Source: Burkholderiales bacterium (lineage in GTDB: Bacteria; Pseudomonadota; Gammaproteobacteria; Burkholderiales; Burkholderiaceae_F). From it: a stretch of DNA of 64,000 nt. Position numbers and translations under genes: made by a program. The notes below the pieces were generated by a model. It had not been told where the DNA came from and searched no databases. It was given only the letters and a program-made list of their open reading frames with translations. Where the stretch lies: NCBI GenBank assembly GCA_020248865.1, contig JADCGS010000034.1, positions 110,481-174,480 of the forward strand, read 5' to 3'. Numbering within the stretch: position 1 is the stretch's first letter; each line of letters starts with the position of its first letter. Shown piece by piece: positions 1-9,658 of this stretch.

Positions 1-163
1 CGACGCCGACCACGCTGGCGAGCCACGCGTGCTGCTGGCTGCCCTCGGGCAGGAACCGGCGGCGCAGGACCAGCAGGGATGCCGCCAGCGCCGGCAGGAA
101 CAACAGCCAGGCCAGCAGGGCCGGCGGCGGGTCGAGCGCGGCGTGGGCTTGGAGCAGGGTCAT
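1..163 (-). CDS. Partial membrane protein, cut by the left edge
   Basis: An open frame begins with ATG at 163 and runs off the left edge of the window, giving about 54 residues. The N-terminus holds one clear hydrophobic segment (about residues 14-33, rich in Leu and Ala) followed by an RRR motif, which would sit on the cytoplasmic side. It is on the same strand as fliR and starts about 118 bp beyond the fliR stop, so it could be transcribed with the fliL-R operon or independently. The pattern weakly recalls permease-type membrane proteins linked to energy-coupling factor transporters, but too little is present to name it. Confidence 0.45.
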   Translation of the reverse strand, partial: MTLLQAHAALDPPPALLAWLLFLPALAASLLVLRRRFLPEGSQQHAWLASVVGV

Positions 164-280
164 GTTTGCACCGGGCAGAAAGGCGCGCGCCCGGGGGCGG
201 GCACCGCAGCGTCGGGTTTGCCCAGGGTGCCGACGATTACATCAGCAACGCCCGCAGCGGGCAAATCGATGCGGCGCGCG

Positions 281-1045
281 TCAGTTCATCCAGATTCCAA
301 GGGCCCGCTCCAGCGCAGCGCGCAGCGGCACCTCGATGTAGGGCAGCAGCAGGAAAAGGGTCGCCAGTCCGACCAGGATCGTCAGCGGAAAGCCGACTGC
401 AAAGACGTTCAACTGCGGGGCCACGCGCGCCAGCACACCGAGCACCACGTTGGTCAGCAGCATCACGGCCAGGAACGGCAGTGCGATGGTCAGCGCGATG
501 CCGAACATGTCCGCGGCCAGGCGCAGCAGGCGGTCGAAGCCCATCGGCAGGCTCATGCCGACTTCCACCGGGTACAGGCGGAAGCTCTCGGCCAGAGCGT
601 GCAGCAGCATCAGGTGGCCGTCGATGGCGATGAACATCAGCAGCGCCAGCAGCGCCATGAAGCTGGCGATCGCGTTCTGCATCTGACCGCTGGCCGGGTT
701 GAAGAAGCCGGCGAACGACAGGCCCATCTGCAGGCCGATCAGCTCGCCCGCCAGCTCGAGCGCGGCGAACACCAGCCGCACGGTGAAGCCGATCACCAGG
801 CCGATCAGGATGTTGTTGACCAGCAGCATCAGGCCGGGCGCGGTCATCACATCGGTGATGGGCGGCGAGCTGACCTGCGGCACCAGCACGGCCGTGATGC
901 CGAGCGCCAGCGCCAGCTTGATGCGCGCGGGCACGGCCCGGTGCGACAGCAGTGGCGCCACCGAGATCAGCGCCAGCACCCGCACCAGCGGCCAGAACAC
1001 CGCGCCGTACCAGGCGGCCAGCTGCTCGGAGGAGAAGGCGATCAC
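281..1045 (-). CDS. fliR: Flagellar type III export protein FliR
   Basis: FliR is an inner-membrane component of the flagellar export gate with FliP and FliQ. The 254-residue product matches the usual length of about 255-265. It shows several hydrophobic segments, a conserved stretch around ELIGLQMGLSF in the middle, and a long hydrophobic C-terminus. The start chosen is GTG at 1045. The frame stays open upstream as far as 1498, but that part is an out-of-frame reading of fliQ and has no membrane-protein character. It is the last gene of fliL-M-N-O-P-Q-R, separated from fliQ by 137 bp, an unusually wide gap for this operon. Confidence 0.93.
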   Translation of the reverse strand: MIAFSSEQLAAWYGAVFWPLVRVLALISVAPLLSHRAVPARIKLALALGITAVLVPQVSSPPITDVMTAPGLMLLVNNILIGLVIGFTVRLVFAALELAGELIGLQMGLSFAGFFNPASGQMQNAIASFMALLALLMFIAIDGHLMLLHALAESFRLYPVEVGMSLPMGFDRLLRLAADMFGIALTIALPFLAVMLLTNVVLGVLARVAPQLNVFAVGFPLTILVGLATLFLLLPYIEVPLRAALERALGIWMN

Positions 1046-1182
1046 TGCCGGCTTGCTGCGTTGGGGTGGGTTGCGTTGCCCATGCGTTGCGCCCGACCGC
1101 CCGGCCGCCCGAAGGACGGGCGCCCGTTCGATCGCTTTGCGTGCACGTGCGGCCGCGCAGCGGTCGCGTACACGCAGAGCGC

Positions 1183-1452
1183 CTAGCCGATGGCCGTCGG
1201 GATCGCCTCGAACAGCCGCCGCATGTAGTCGACGAAGAAGGCGATCATCCACGGCCCGGCGATCACCAGTGCCGCCAGCATGGCCACCAGCTTGGGGATG
1301 AAGCTGAGCGTCATCTCGTTGATCTGCGTGGCCGCCTGCAGGATCGACACCACCAGGCCGACCAGCAAGGCCGCCAGCAGCATCGGCGCGGCGATCATCA
1401 GCATGACGTACAGCGCCTGCTGGCCCAGGGTGATGACCGACTGGGGATTCAT
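1183..1452 (-). CDS. fliQ: Flagellar type III export protein FliQ
   Basis: This is an 89-residue protein with two transmembrane helices, the standard size and architecture of FliQ. FliQ assembles with FliP and FliR into the helical export-gate complex in the membrane centre of the basal body. The N-terminus reads MNPQSVITLGQQALYVML, typical of the family, and the second helix is preceded by the LQAATQINEMTLSFIPK loop. It lies between fliP and fliR on the same strand, 49 bp after the fliP stop. Confidence 0.95.
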   Translation of the reverse strand: MNPQSVITLGQQALYVMLMIAAPMLLAALLVGLVVSILQAATQINEMTLSFIPKLVAMLAALVIAGPWMIAFFVDYMRRLFEAIPTAIG

Positions 1453-1501
1453 GAGAGGTCCATGATGAAAGCAAAGTGGGCGACGCAGTCGCGGTCACGG
1501 G

Positions 1502-2275
1502 TCATATCTGAAAGCTCGCCACCAGGGAGCCGACCAGCAGGTTCCAGCCGTCGGCCAGCACGAACAGCATGAGCTTGAACGGCAGCGCGATCAGCACCGG
1601 GCTGAGCATCATCATGCCCATCGACATCAGCACGCTGGCCACCACCATGTCGATGATGAGGAACGGGATGAACACCATGAAGCCGATCTGGAAGGCGGTC
1701 TTCAGCTCGCTGGTGACGAAGGCCGGGATCACCACGCGCAGCGGCAGCTCGTTCGGCGAGCCGAGCTTCTGTCCCTTGTCCTCCAGCCGCGCCATGCGGG
1801 TGAACAGTTCCAGGTCGGCGGCGCGGGTGTGGCTGAGCATGAAGCCCTTGAGCGGTTCGGCCCCGGCGGCCAGCGCCTGCTCGAAGTTCATCTTGTTGTC
1901 GCGGTAGGGCGCGTACGCGCGGTCGTGGATGCGGTCGAACACCGGCCCCATCACGAAGAAGGTCAGGAACAGCGCCAGCCCGATCAGCACCTGATTGGGC
2001 GGCGTGGTCTGGGTGCCCAGCGCCATCCTCAGCAGCGACAGCACGATGATGATGCGGGTGAAGCTCGTCATCATCAGCAGCGCCGCCGGCAGGAACGACA
2101 GCAGCGTGAAGAACAGCAGCGTCTGCACCGGCACCGAGTAGGTGGTGCCGCCGCCGGGGCCGGGCTGGCTGGTGATCTGGATCGGGGTGGTCTGGGCGAA
2201 GGCCGGCCCGGCAAGCAGCAGCGCGCCGAGCAGCAGCAGGCCCACGGCCCCCGTCAGAAGCGGCGACCTGGACAT
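1502..2275 (-). CDS. fliP: Flagellar type III export protein FliP
   Basis: FliP forms the core pentamer of the flagellar export gate. The 257-residue product starts with a cleavable signal-like segment (residues 1-27, ending near AFAQ), as is known for FliP. It carries the family signatures [16 protein letters not shown] and [18 protein letters not shown] in the first half and a hydrophobic C-terminal pair of helices. The ATG overlaps the fliO stop by ATGA, which indicates translational coupling. The length is close to the usual 245-260 residues. Confidence 0.96.
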   Translation of the reverse strand: MSRSPLLTGAVGLLLLGALLLAGPAFAQTTPIQITSQPGPGGGTTYSVPVQTLLFFTLLSFLPAALLMMTSFTRIIIVLSLLRMALGTQTTPPNQVLIGLALFLTFFVMGPVFDRIHDRAYAPYRDNKMNFEQALAAGAEPLKGFMLSHTRAADLELFTRMARLEDKGQKLGSPNELPLRVVIPAFVTSELKTAFQIGFMVFIPFLIIDMVVASVLMSMGMMMLSPVLIALPFKLMLFVLADGWNLLVGSLVASFQI

Positions 2276-2826
2276 CAGTTTCGGGGGTTGCCGCGCGCCG
2301 CGTTCAGCAGCGCGGAGAAGTTGGCCGCCCCGGTCGGCGGCAGCGGCAGCGCCCCCTTGGGCAGCGTGCCGACGCGGTTGATGCTGCCGGCGGTGACGCC
2401 GAGCAGCAGCCAGCGCTCGCCGGCCTCGACCACGACCAGGCGCTCGCGCGCGCCCAGCGTGAGCTGGCCCACCACGCGCAGGCCGCCGGTGCCGGCCAGC
2501 GTGCTGCCGCCCATGCGCTTGAGCAGCCAGATGGCCGCCGGAATCAGCGCCAGCACAAACACCAGCGCCACGATCATCGGCAACATCGATGGGCCGTCCG
2601 GTGCCGCCGTCGGGGTCACTGCCGGTGCCGCAATCTGGGCCTGGGCGAGGGCTGGCCCAAGCAGCGCGAGGGCAGTCAGCAGCAGGCGGGGCCTGGGCGA
2701 GCGCGCGGGGACCGGCGCGGTCCTGCCTTCAGGCGTGATGCGCCGGCGCGCAGGGCGCTCGGACGGCACGGTGCGCGTGTCGTGCGCGGCGTCCCGGCTC
2801 CCCGGTCCCGAGTCCTGCGTCTTCAT
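2275..2826 (-). CDS. fliO: Flagellar biosynthesis protein FliO
   Basis: FliO is a small membrane protein that helps FliP oligomerise during export-gate assembly. The 183-residue product has an N-terminal hydrophobic segment (around residues 48-62), a second transmembrane helix around residues 100-120, and a cytoplasmic domain with the FliO-like [19 protein letters not shown] pattern. The start overlaps the fliN stop (ATGA) and its own stop overlaps the fliP start, so it is tightly coupled on both sides. The first 45 residues are Arg/Pro rich and look poorly conserved. Confidence 0.88.
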   Translation of the reverse strand: MKTQDSGPGSRDAAHDTRTVPSERPARRRITPEGRTAPVPARSPRPRLLLTALALLGPALAQAQIAAPAVTPTAAPDGPSMLPMIVALVFVLALIPAAIWLLKRMGGSTLAGTGGLRVVGQLTLGARERLVVVEAGERWLLLGVTAGSINRVGTLPKGALPLPPTGAANFSALLNAARGNPRN

Positions 2827-3236
2827 CGGTTGAGCCGCCGCATCCGCTCGCTCGGCGTGACGATGTCGGTCAGCCGGATGCCGAATTTCTCATTGACCAC
2901 CACCACCTCGCCCTGCGCGATCAGGCAGCCGTTGACCAGCACGTCCATCGGCTCGCCGGCCAGCGCGTCCAGCTCGATCACCGAGCCCTGCGCCAGTTGC
3001 AGGATGTGCTTGATCGGGATCTTGGTGCGGCCCAGCTCCACCGTCAGCGTGACGGGAATATCGAGGATCAGGTCGAGGTCCTGGCTCGCCTCGCCGGCAT
3101 TGCCCGGGACGAGCTTCTGGAAGATGTCGGCCGGCTGCACGCTGTCGACCACCTGGGGCGCCGTGACGCTGCTCTTCTGTTCGGCGAGCGCAGCACCCCA
3201 GTCTTCCTCGGCCGAGGCCGTCGGTTCGCTCATCAC
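2823..3236 (-). CDS. fliN: Flagellar motor switch protein FliN
   Basis: FliN is part of the cytoplasmic C-ring that sets motor direction and helps dock export substrates. The 137-residue protein has a variable acidic N-terminus and a C-terminal SpoA (surface presentation) domain. That domain is recognisable from VTLTVELGRTKIPIKHIL and the GEPMDVLVNGCLIAQGEVV stretch. It overlaps fliM and fliO by four bases at its two ends. Length and position are those of the standard fliM-fliN-fliO arrangement. Confidence 0.95.
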   Translation of the reverse strand: MMSEPTASAEEDWGAALAEQKSSVTAPQVVDSVQPADIFQKLVPGNAGEASQDLDLILDIPVTLTVELGRTKIPIKHILQLAQGSVIELDALAGEPMDVLVNGCLIAQGEVVVVNEKFGIRLTDIVTPSERMRRLNR

Positions 3237-4243
3237 TCACTCCCTTCGATGGATCCGCTCTCGTTGAAGCGGGAGTACTTCAGCATCCGCTCGATGCGGA
3301 TGGCGGTGTGGCCGTTGACGGCGCCGAAGCGCGCCTCCATCACGGGCACCTTGTCGACGCTGACGCTGATCAGCTCCTTCAGCGGCAGCTCGACGAAGTC
3401 GCCGGCGCGCAGCTTCAGCAGGTCGGCCACCGTAATGCGCGTGCTGGCCAGATCGGCGGTCAGTTCGATGTCGGCCGCCTGAACCTGCTGGGTCAGCTGC
3501 CGCAGCCAACGCTTGTCGGGCTCGTGGCCGTCGCCCTGCAGGCTGGAATACAGGACGTCGCGGATCGGCTCGAGCGTGGCGTACGGGAAGCAGACGTGGA
3601 CGCTGCCGCCGGAGTCGCCGATTTCCACCGAGAAGGTAGTCGCCACCACCACCTCGGCCGGCGAGGCCACGTTGGCGAACTGCGTGTGCATCTCCGAGCG
3701 CTGGTAGGCGAAGCGAAAGCGGCACAGGTTGCCCCAGGCCTTGGTGTACTCGCTCAGCGTGACCTCGAGCATGCGCTGGATGATTCGCTGCTCGGTCGGC
3801 GAGAAGTCGCGTCCCTCGATGCGCAGGTGCAGCTTGCCGCTGCCGCCGAACAGACTGTCGATCACGCAGAACACCAGCTTCGGATCGAAGATCACCAGCA
3901 TCGAGCCGCGCAGCGGCTGCGCCGAGACGACGTTGATGTTGGTCGGCACCACGATGTCGCGCAGGAAGGCGGAGTACTTGATCACTCGCACCGGTCCGAT
4001 CGAGATCTCCGGGCTCTTGCGCATGAAGTTGAACAGGCCCACGCGCAGGTTGCGCGCGAAGCGCTCGTTGATGATCTCCATCGTGGGCATACGCCCGCGA
4101 ACGATCCGCTCCTGGCTGGCGATGTCGTAGCTGCGAATCGCCTCCGCGCCGTCCGCCTCGCTCCGCTCGAGCTTCTGCGACTCGCCGGTGACGCCTTCGA
4201 GCAGCGCGTCGACTTCATCCTGCGAAAGAAATTGTTCGGCCAT
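3233..4243 (-). CDS. fliM: Flagellar motor switch protein FliM
   Basis: FliM is the C-ring protein that binds phospho-CheY and transmits rotor switching. The 336-residue product starts with the CheY-binding N-terminal peptide (LSQDEVDALLEG). The middle CheC-like domain includes the ERIVRGRMPTMEIINERFAR stretch, and the C-terminus carries a SpoA domain. The length is typical. It is followed directly by fliN with an ATGA overlap and lies 86 bp after fliL. The cheY gene located near 15.4 kb is its expected partner. Confidence 0.96.
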   Translation of the reverse strand: MAEQFLSQDEVDALLEGVTGESQKLERSEADGAEAIRSYDIASQERIVRGRMPTMEIINERFARNLRVGLFNFMRKSPEISIGPVRVIKYSAFLRDIVVPTNINVVSAQPLRGSMLVIFDPKLVFCVIDSLFGGSGKLHLRIEGRDFSPTEQRIIQRMLEVTLSEYTKAWGNLCRFRFAYQRSEMHTQFANVASPAEVVVATTFSVEIGDSGGSVHVCFPYATLEPIRDVLYSSLQGDGHEPDKRWLRQLTQQVQAADIELTADLASTRITVADLLKLRAGDFVELPLKELISVSVDKVPVMEARFGAVNGHTAIRIERMLKYSRFNESGSIEGSE

Positions 4244-4329
4244 GCGTGTTTCGACTCAGGATTCCGGATTCCGGACGCCGGCCGGGAGGGGGCGCCCCGG
4301 CTCCCAGCGGCCGAGTCCTGCGGCCGGCG

Positions 4330-4821
4330 TCATTGCACGATCAGGTGGGTGAAGTTGACGCCGTCGACGGCGCCCGCCTGGGCGGTGTTCTCGAGCGGCT
4401 TGTTGGCGGCCGCCACGATCTCCTTGGCCAGCGCCTCCTTGCCTTCGCGGGTGGACAGATCCTCCGCGGCCTTCGAGCCCAGCAGCAGCAGCACCTCGTT
4501 GCGCACGGCCGGCATCAGGGTCTTGACCATCTCGCCGCCGGCCGAGTCCTTGACCTCCGCCACCAGCTTGACCTGGAGGAAGCGATCGCCGCCCTCCTTG
4601 TCCTTGAGGTTGACGGTGAAGGTATCCAGGTCGACGAACACCGGCATCTTGCGCGGCTCGACCCGCGCCTCGGCGCCAGCATCGGGCTTCTTGCCGAGCA
4701 GCACGAAGGCCAGCGCGCCGCCGCCGGCCAGCAGCGCCACCGTCGCCACGGCCGCGATGATGAGCAGCTTCTTCTTGCCGGTTTTCTTCGGCGCCGGTTC
4801 GTTTTCCGCTTTGTCGGTCAT
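4330..4821 (-). CDS. fliL: Flagellar basal body-associated protein FliL
   Basis: FliL is a single-pass inner-membrane protein next to the stator units and supports motor torque. The 163-residue product has a short Lys-rich cytoplasmic N-terminus, one transmembrane helix (about residues 19-41), and a periplasmic domain beginning with the family-typical VFVDLDTFTVNLKD stretch. It is first in the fliL-M-N-O-P-Q-R operon. A sigma-28-like promoter lies about 40 bp upstream, and a MITE-like repeat separates this operon from fliK. Confidence 0.93.
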   Translation of the reverse strand: MTDKAENEPAPKKTGKKKLLIIAAVATVALLAGGGALAFVLLGKKPDAGAEARVEPRKMPVFVDLDTFTVNLKDKEGGDRFLQVKLVAEVKDSAGGEMVKTLMPAVRNEVLLLLGSKAAEDLSTREGKEALAKEIVAAANKPLENTAQAGAVDGVNFTHLIVQ

Positions 4822-4860
4822 TCCTGGTCCACCCGTTGGGGCCGCGCGCGGGGTTGCGCG

Positions 4861-4887
4861 CTATCGACACAGTGTCGCGGGACTTGA
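4861..4887 (-). promoter_or_regulatory. Candidate sigma-28 promoter upstream of fliL
   Basis: Read on the minus strand the site is TCAAGTCC, an 11-nt spacer, then GTCGATAG. This matches about 11 of 16 positions of the sigma-28 consensus (TAAAGTTT-N11-GCCGATAA). It ends about 40 bp before the fliL ATG, a sensible distance. The same TCAAGTCC -35 occurs before flaG and flgK, which supports it. Confidence 0.45.
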
Positions 4888-4950
4888 GGGTGGGCGATCG
4901 GCCGAATAGCGCGGGCCCGGACGACAATTCGGCCGCGTTGCGGCCCCGGC

Positions 4951-5197
4951 TAGCCCGGATGTTTCATCAGGGACGCGGGATTTGCGCGGATGCGCGCGCG
5001 GCCAGATTGCGCGAGCGGGGCGCAGCCGATGCCCGTAGTCATCGGCGAACGCTCGAGCGAGATGGCCGCGTGCGCGCCGCGCAAGCCCGCGTAGCCCCGG
5101 CCGTCCAAAGTGGCTCGGGCCAAGTGCAGGATGCCGCCGTGGCTTACGGGGGCAGATCGTGGATGCACGGGGGCGAACTGGTGATATGTCGGGGCTA
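4951..5197. repeat. MITE-like repeat copy 1 (about 247 bp), fliK-fliL gap
   Basis: The element begins TAGCCCGGATGTTTCATCAG and ends with the inverted, slightly decayed form (GTGATATGTCGGGGCTA). It belongs to a family of five in this window (also near 35.4, 45.8, 48.9 and 57.8 kb). Its right terminal CTA is, on the minus strand, the TAG stop codon of fliK. It has no credible coding capacity. With about 130 bp of leader it fills the gap between fliK and fliL. Confidence 0.85.
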
Positions 5198-6826
5198 GAC
5201 GCGGATGTCGATGATGCGCAGGCCGCGCGCGTCGTAGCCGGCCGCGCCGGCGGCGGGCACGCCGACGGCGCTGCTGCGCTCCGGCGCGTTGAGCGCCGCC
5301 AGGTTGCGGTCGCGGCCCGCCTGGTCGGAGCCCGGGCGGCCCGGATCCTGGCGCGACTGGTCGCCGACCTGCGCCTGCGTCAACTGCAGGCCCTGGCCGG
5401 CGAACATCTCGCGCAGTCGGGGCAGCGCTTCCTCGATGGCCGCGCGCGTGCCGGCGTGCTGCGCGGTGAAGGCGAGGCTGGCCTCCTGACCATGGATCTC
5501 GATGGCAACCTTGATCGGGCCAAGGTCGGACGGCGTCAGACTCAATTCGGCGTTCTGCACGCGCTGGCCTGCAAACAGCAACACGCGGTGCGACAGCTCT
5601 TCCGTGAAGGCCGGCTGCCCCACGGAGGCGGCGATGCTCACCGGCGAAAGGCTGTACGCAGCCGCGGCACCGGCGCCTGGCGCGACGCCGGCGGCCGCGA
5701 GTCCGGTGGCCAGCGCCTGCGGCATACCCGTGGTGAATCCATCGGGGCGGCCGGCGGCGGCGGCCAGAGAGCGCTCGAAGCGGCGCTCGAAATCCTCCAG
5801 CAGGCGGTCGCGGCTGCTGTGCTCCGGGGTCGGCTCGACGGCCGCCGCCAGCGTGGGCTCGAAGAGCCGCGCAGCGGCGTCGCGGGCGTCGGCGCGGTTG
5901 GCGGCGTCGGCGCGGCTGCCGGCATCGGCGCCAGCGGCTGCCGTCGTTACCGTTGCAGCAAGGGCGGATGCGGCCGGCGTCCTGGCCGCTGCGCCGTCGA
6001 GCAGGCGCAGCGCGTCGGCTGGTCCCGGCCCGGCGTCGGCGGGCGGCGCCCCCGCGTCGGCCGATGGAACTCTGGCATCGACCTCAAGCGTCTTGGCATA
6101 GCCGGCTGGCGGGCCGGCGTCGGCCTGCTGCGGCGGGGCCGCGGCGGGCAACAGGGCCGCGCCGGTGTCGGGCTGGGCTGCGCTGAGCAGCGCGGCCGCC
6201 GCCGGCGCGGCGGGCGGCGCACTGCCGCCGCTCGGTTCGGCCAGAGCATCGCTGGCCGCCGCGAGCGCCGCAGTTGCCGCCTGCAGCTCACGCAGGATCA
6301 GGTCGATCGGCAGGTTCGGCGCCGTCACCGGCACTGACGCAAGCGCCGCGGCGGCGTCCGCGGCCGTGAGGCTGGGCGTCGGCTCGTCGCCAGCGCCGGC
6401 CGGCGCTGCCGTGGCGTCCGCCGTTGCAGCGCCAGCGCGCTCGGCCAAGCCGCTGTTGACGTGCGCGTTGCTGACCGCGCGGTTGTCGCTGCCCGGCTGC
6501 TCGCTGCCCCCGGCGCGCTCGGTGGCCGGCGCAGCGTCGCGCCGCGGCGCGACGCCGTCGGCTCGCCGCGGATCGAGCGGCTGCGCGGGCGACCGTTCCG
6601 GCGGGCGCTGCTCGTTGTTGCGCGGGGTCTCACGCTGCGGCGTGCGCAATCGCGCCGGCTCCGGCGAGTTGTCGCGCGCCGCAGGAGCCGCCGCGGGCTG
6701 CCGGGCGTTGTCCATGACGCGGTCGAAGCCCGGGGTCGCGCTGCTCTCGTTGCGGCCCGGATCGCGGCCCGTATCGCGTGCCGGCGCACCGGTGAGCAGG
6801 CCGGGCGGAATGCGCATGTCGTTCAT
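5195..6826 (-). CDS. fliK: Flagellar hook-length control protein FliK
   Basis: FliK measures hook length and triggers the substrate-specificity switch of FlhB. The 543-residue protein has a long low-complexity Ala/Pro/Asp-rich region (about residues 20-390), as expected for the molecular-ruler part. The C-terminal domain is well conserved, seen in LSLTPSDLGPIKVAIEI and the following SLAFTAQHAGTRAAIEEAL, which together make the FliK_C domain. It ends the fliF-G-H-I-J-K operon and follows fliJ by 11 bp. Its TAG stop is contributed by the end of a MITE-like repeat. A second, shorter FliK-like gene lies at 25,424-26,554. Confidence 0.93.
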   Translation of the reverse strand: MNDMRIPPGLLTGAPARDTGRDPGRNESSATPGFDRVMDNARQPAAAPAARDNSPEPARLRTPQRETPRNNEQRPPERSPAQPLDPRRADGVAPRRDAAPATERAGGSEQPGSDNRAVSNAHVNSGLAERAGAATADATAAPAGAGDEPTPSLTAADAAAALASVPVTAPNLPIDLILRELQAATAALAAASDALAEPSGGSAPPAAPAAAALLSAAQPDTGAALLPAAAPPQQADAGPPAGYAKTLEVDARVPSADAGAPPADAGPGPADALRLLDGAAARTPAASALAATVTTAAAGADAGSRADAANRADARDAAARLFEPTLAAAVEPTPEHSSRDRLLEDFERRFERSLAAAAGRPDGFTTGMPQALATGLAAAGVAPGAGAAAAYSLSPVSIAASVGQPAFTEELSHRVLLFAGQRVQNAELSLTPSDLGPIKVAIEIHGQEASLAFTAQHAGTRAAIEEALPRLREMFAGQGLQLTQAQVGDQSRQDPGRPGSDQAGRDRNLAALNAPERSSAVGVPAAGAAGYDARGLRIIDIRV

Positions 6827-6837
6827 CGCCGGTCCGC

Positions 6838-7299
6838 CTACCAGCCGCCGACCGCCAGCGGGCGCGCGCGTCCGGCCAGCATCGATTGCGACAGCTCGTC
6901 GGTGAGCTTCTGGTCGCGCCGGCCCTGCAGGCTGCGGGCCGTGTCGAGCGCACGGGTCTGCAGGGCCTGCAGGCTCTTCATCTTGCGCTGGGCTTCGGTC
7001 AGTTCGCCCGCGACCTGCTCCAGCACGAGCGCACGGCGCTCGACCTCGTTGCGCTGCTGGGCGATCGCCTGCTGCAGCTTGCCGGCAAAGGCGCGCAGAT
7101 TGTCCTGCGCCGCAATGTCGACGCCGACGGCCAGCGTGCGCTGTCCCCGGCGCTCGTACTCGGCGGCGTAGCCTTCCAGCAGGGTCAGTTGCTGGCGCGC
7201 GGCATCGAGCGCGGCGCCCGCGTGGGCCCGTCGCGCGGCCGCCGCGTCACGGGCGGCTGCGGCCAGTTCGATCAACATGCGCAGATTGATGGCGTCCAT
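6838..7299 (-). CDS. fliJ: Flagellar export chaperone FliJ
   Basis: FliJ is the coiled-coil stalk protein that fits into the FliI hexamer and links it to FlhA. The 153-residue product is nearly all helical and rich in Ala, Arg, Glu and Gln, with heptad-like spacing throughout. Family-typical features are the ALDAARQQLTLLEGYAAEYE stretch in the N-terminal half and a Lys/Arg-rich C-terminus. It lies 206 bp downstream of fliI, a wider gap than between most genes in this operon, and 11 bp before fliK. Confidence 0.9.
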   Translation of the reverse strand: MDAINLRMLIELAAAARDAAAARRAHAGAALDAARQQLTLLEGYAAEYERRGQRTLAVGVDIAAQDNLRAFAGKLQQAIAQQRNEVERRALVLEQVAGELTEAQRKMKSLQALQTRALDTARSLQGRRDQKLTDELSQSMLAGRARPLAVGGW

Positions 7300-7505
7300 G
7301 GCAACCGGGTCGAACGCGCCGTCGGGACGGCGGCGCCTAGCATCGACGTCACTCTAGAGATTTCGCGCCACCGCCAACGCTGCGAATGAACGGCAAGGCG
7401 ACCGCACTTCGCCGTGTAGGCGCGATTCCGACGTCGCGCGTCCGCGACGCGGGTGCACGGCGCCGACGCCGATCGCTGCGGGCTTCGTGGTTCCTGGCGC
7501 GTGGC

Positions 7506-8957
7506 TCATCGGACGGCGCTGCTGCCGCCCGGGCCCGCCGGCGCCTGCAGGGTGGCGAGCAGGGCCGCCAGCCGGCCGTGCGCCTCGCCGAGCGAGGACG
7601 CCTCGTGCATCGCCTGCTGCAGGAAGGCCTCCATGCGCGGTTGTGCGGCGATCGCGACGTCGAGCAGCGGATCGCTGCCCGGCACGTAGGCGCCCACCGC
7701 GATCAGGTCGCGGTTGCGGGCATGGCGCGAGTACAGCTGCTTGAACTGGCGCGCCAGCTCGATCTGGTCGGGCCCGGCGACCGCGCTCATGACGCGCGAG
7801 ATCGAGGCCTCGATGTCGATGGCCGGATAGTGGCCGGCCTCGGCCAGGCGGCGCGCCAGCACCACGTGGCCGTCGAGAATGGCGCGCGCCGAATCGGCCA
7901 CCGGGTCCTGCGGGTCGTCGCCCTCGGTGAGCACGGTGTAGAAGCCGGTGATCGAGCCGCCGCCGGCGGCGGCATTGCCGGCACGCTCCACCAGCGCCGG
8001 CAGCCGGGCGAACACGCTCGGCGGATAGCCCTTGGTGGCCGGCGGCTCGCCGATGGCCAGCGCGATCTCGCGCGCCGCCATCGCGTAGCGGGTCAGCGAG
8101 TCCAGCAGCAGCAGCACCTGCTTGCCCTGGTCGCGGAAGTGCTCGGCCACCGCCGTCGCATAGGCCGCACCCTGCATGCGCAACAGCGGCGGCACGTCGG
8201 CCGGGGCCGCCACCACCACGGCGCGGCGCAGCCCGGCGGGCCCGAGGATGTCCTCGATGAACTCCTTGACCTCGCGGCCGCGCTCGCCGATCAGGCCGAC
8301 CACGGTCACGTCGGCGCTCGTGTACTTGGCCATCATGCCGAGGAGCACGCTCTTGCCCACGCCCGAACCGGCAAACAGGCCCATGCGCTGGCCGCGGCCC
8401 ACCGTCAGCAGGGCGTTGATGGCGCGCACGCCGACATCCAGCGGCTCGCGCACCGGCTCGCGTTCCATCGCGTTGATCGGCCGCCGCGCCAGCGGGCGCG
8501 CGTCCACCTGTTCCAGCGGGCCGAGCTTGTCGAGCGGCTGGCCATTGGGGTCGAGCACGCGCCCGAGCAGGCCGTCGCCCAGCGGCAGGTGCCGGGTACG
8601 GTCCTCGGCGCGGCGCCAGGCGTGGTTGCTGCGGTACAGCCCGGGCCGCGGCGCGGCCGCCTCCAGCGGCACCACCATCGCCCCCGGCCGCAGGCCATAG
8701 GGCTCGCTGGTCGGCATCAGAAACAGCCGGTCGCCGGCAAAGCCCACCACCTCGGCATCGACGCGCAGCGCTTCGTCCTGCTGCACCAGCACCTGCGCGC
8801 CGATCGGCAGCCTCAGCCCCACCGCCTCCATCACCAGGCCGGCCACCCGCGTCAGGCGGCCGCGCACTTCGAGCGCCTGCGCGCCAGCGACCATCGCCTG
8901 GGTCTGCTCGAACAGACGGTTGAAGGGCGCCGCTGCGGCGCCGACCGCGGGGCTCAT
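7506..8957 (-). CDS. fliI: Flagellum-specific ATPase FliI
   Basis: FliI is the ATPase of the flagellar type III export apparatus and resembles the F1 beta subunit. The 483-residue product has a Walker A motif (GSGVGKS, about residue 200), the Walker B segment [14 protein letters not shown], and the family stretch [18 protein letters not shown]. The ATG at 8957 overlaps the fliH stop by ATGA. An upstream in-frame extension reads through fliH in another frame and was rejected. Length is normal for FliI (about 440-480 residues). Confidence 0.96.
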   Translation of the reverse strand: MSPAVGAAAAPFNRLFEQTQAMVAGAQALEVRGRLTRVAGLVMEAVGLRLPIGAQVLVQQDEALRVDAEVVGFAGDRLFLMPTSEPYGLRPGAMVVPLEAAAPRPGLYRSNHAWRRAEDRTRHLPLGDGLLGRVLDPNGQPLDKLGPLEQVDARPLARRPINAMEREPVREPLDVGVRAINALLTVGRGQRMGLFAGSGVGKSVLLGMMAKYTSADVTVVGLIGERGREVKEFIEDILGPAGLRRAVVVAAPADVPPLLRMQGAAYATAVAEHFRDQGKQVLLLLDSLTRYAMAAREIALAIGEPPATKGYPPSVFARLPALVERAGNAAAGGGSITGFYTVLTEGDDPQDPVADSARAILDGHVVLARRLAEAGHYPAIDIEASISRVMSAVAGPDQIELARQFKQLYSRHARNRDLIAVGAYVPGSDPLLDVAIAAQPRMEAFLQQAMHEASSLGEAHGRLAALLATLQAPAGPGGSSAVR

Positions 8958-9598
8958 CGCGGCTCGGCCGTGGGGGGCTCGGCCGCCTCGGGCAGGCCGA
9001 GCGCATCGATGACGCGCTTCCAGCGATTCTCCAGGCGGGCATCGACCTCGCACTTGTCGGTCTCGACCCGGCAGCCGCCGCGCGCCATGCCGCCGTCGGC
9101 GACCAGGCGGCAGCCCGCGAGCAGGCCGTCGGCTTCGAGATCCGGTCTGATCAGCTCGAAGTCCTGCGGGTTCAGGTACACGCGCGGGTGCGCCTGCTGG
9201 TCGATCACCTGAGCCACCGCCTCGCGCAGCGCCGGCAGCACCGCGTCGCGCCCCAGCAGCACTTCGCGCCGGATCACGGCGCGTGCGACGGAAAGCGCCA
9301 GATCGAGTACCTGTTCGGCACCCGCCGCCTCCAGCTCCACGAAGCGGCGACGCAGCTCGTCGAGCACGCGCGCCAGCTCGCGCCCGTGCTGCGCCCGCTC
9401 GGCCAGCGCCTGGCGCCGGCCCTCGGCCAGTCCCTCCGCCAGCCCGCGCTCATGGGCGCGCCGCTCGCGCTCGCTGAGCAGTTGCCGGGTTCCGCGCGGC
9501 GCGTCCCCGCCGGCCAGCGGCTGGAACTCCCAGCTCGCCGCCTCGCCCACCTCTTCCTTGGGGATGAAGCGGCTGAACAGACGATCGCTATGGCCCAT
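8954..9598 (-). CDS. fliH: Flagellar assembly protein FliH
   Basis: FliH binds and regulates FliI and tethers it to the C-ring. The 214-residue product starts with [17 protein letters not shown], with the typical N-terminal aromatic segment (ASWEFQPL). It continues through a charged coiled coil with Ala/Gly/Arg/Glu repeats (about residues 50-90) to the conserved C-terminal domain. ATG at 9598 was chosen. A start at 9649 would add 17 unlike residues. It overlaps fliI by four bases and follows fliG by about 60 bp. Confidence 0.9.
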   Translation of the reverse strand: MGHSDRLFSRFIPKEEVGEAASWEFQPLAGGDAPRGTRQLLSERERRAHERGLAEGLAEGRRQALAERAQHGRELARVLDELRRRFVELEAAGAEQVLDLALSVARAVIRREVLLGRDAVLPALREAVAQVIDQQAHPRVYLNPQDFELIRPDLEADGLLAGCRLVADGGMARGGCRVETDKCEVDARLENRWKRVIDALGLPEAAEPPTAEPR

Positions 9599-9658
9599 GG
9601 GCTGTCTCACTTTCGGGTGTACGCGAGCGCCTTGCGCCCGCACCGGCACGCGAAGTCA

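Noticed and set aside
1046..1498. N-terminal extension of FliR to 405 residues
   Set aside because: The extra residues are an out-of-frame reading of fliQ and the gap. The FliR family is about 255-265 residues and a GTG start at 1045 gives that length.
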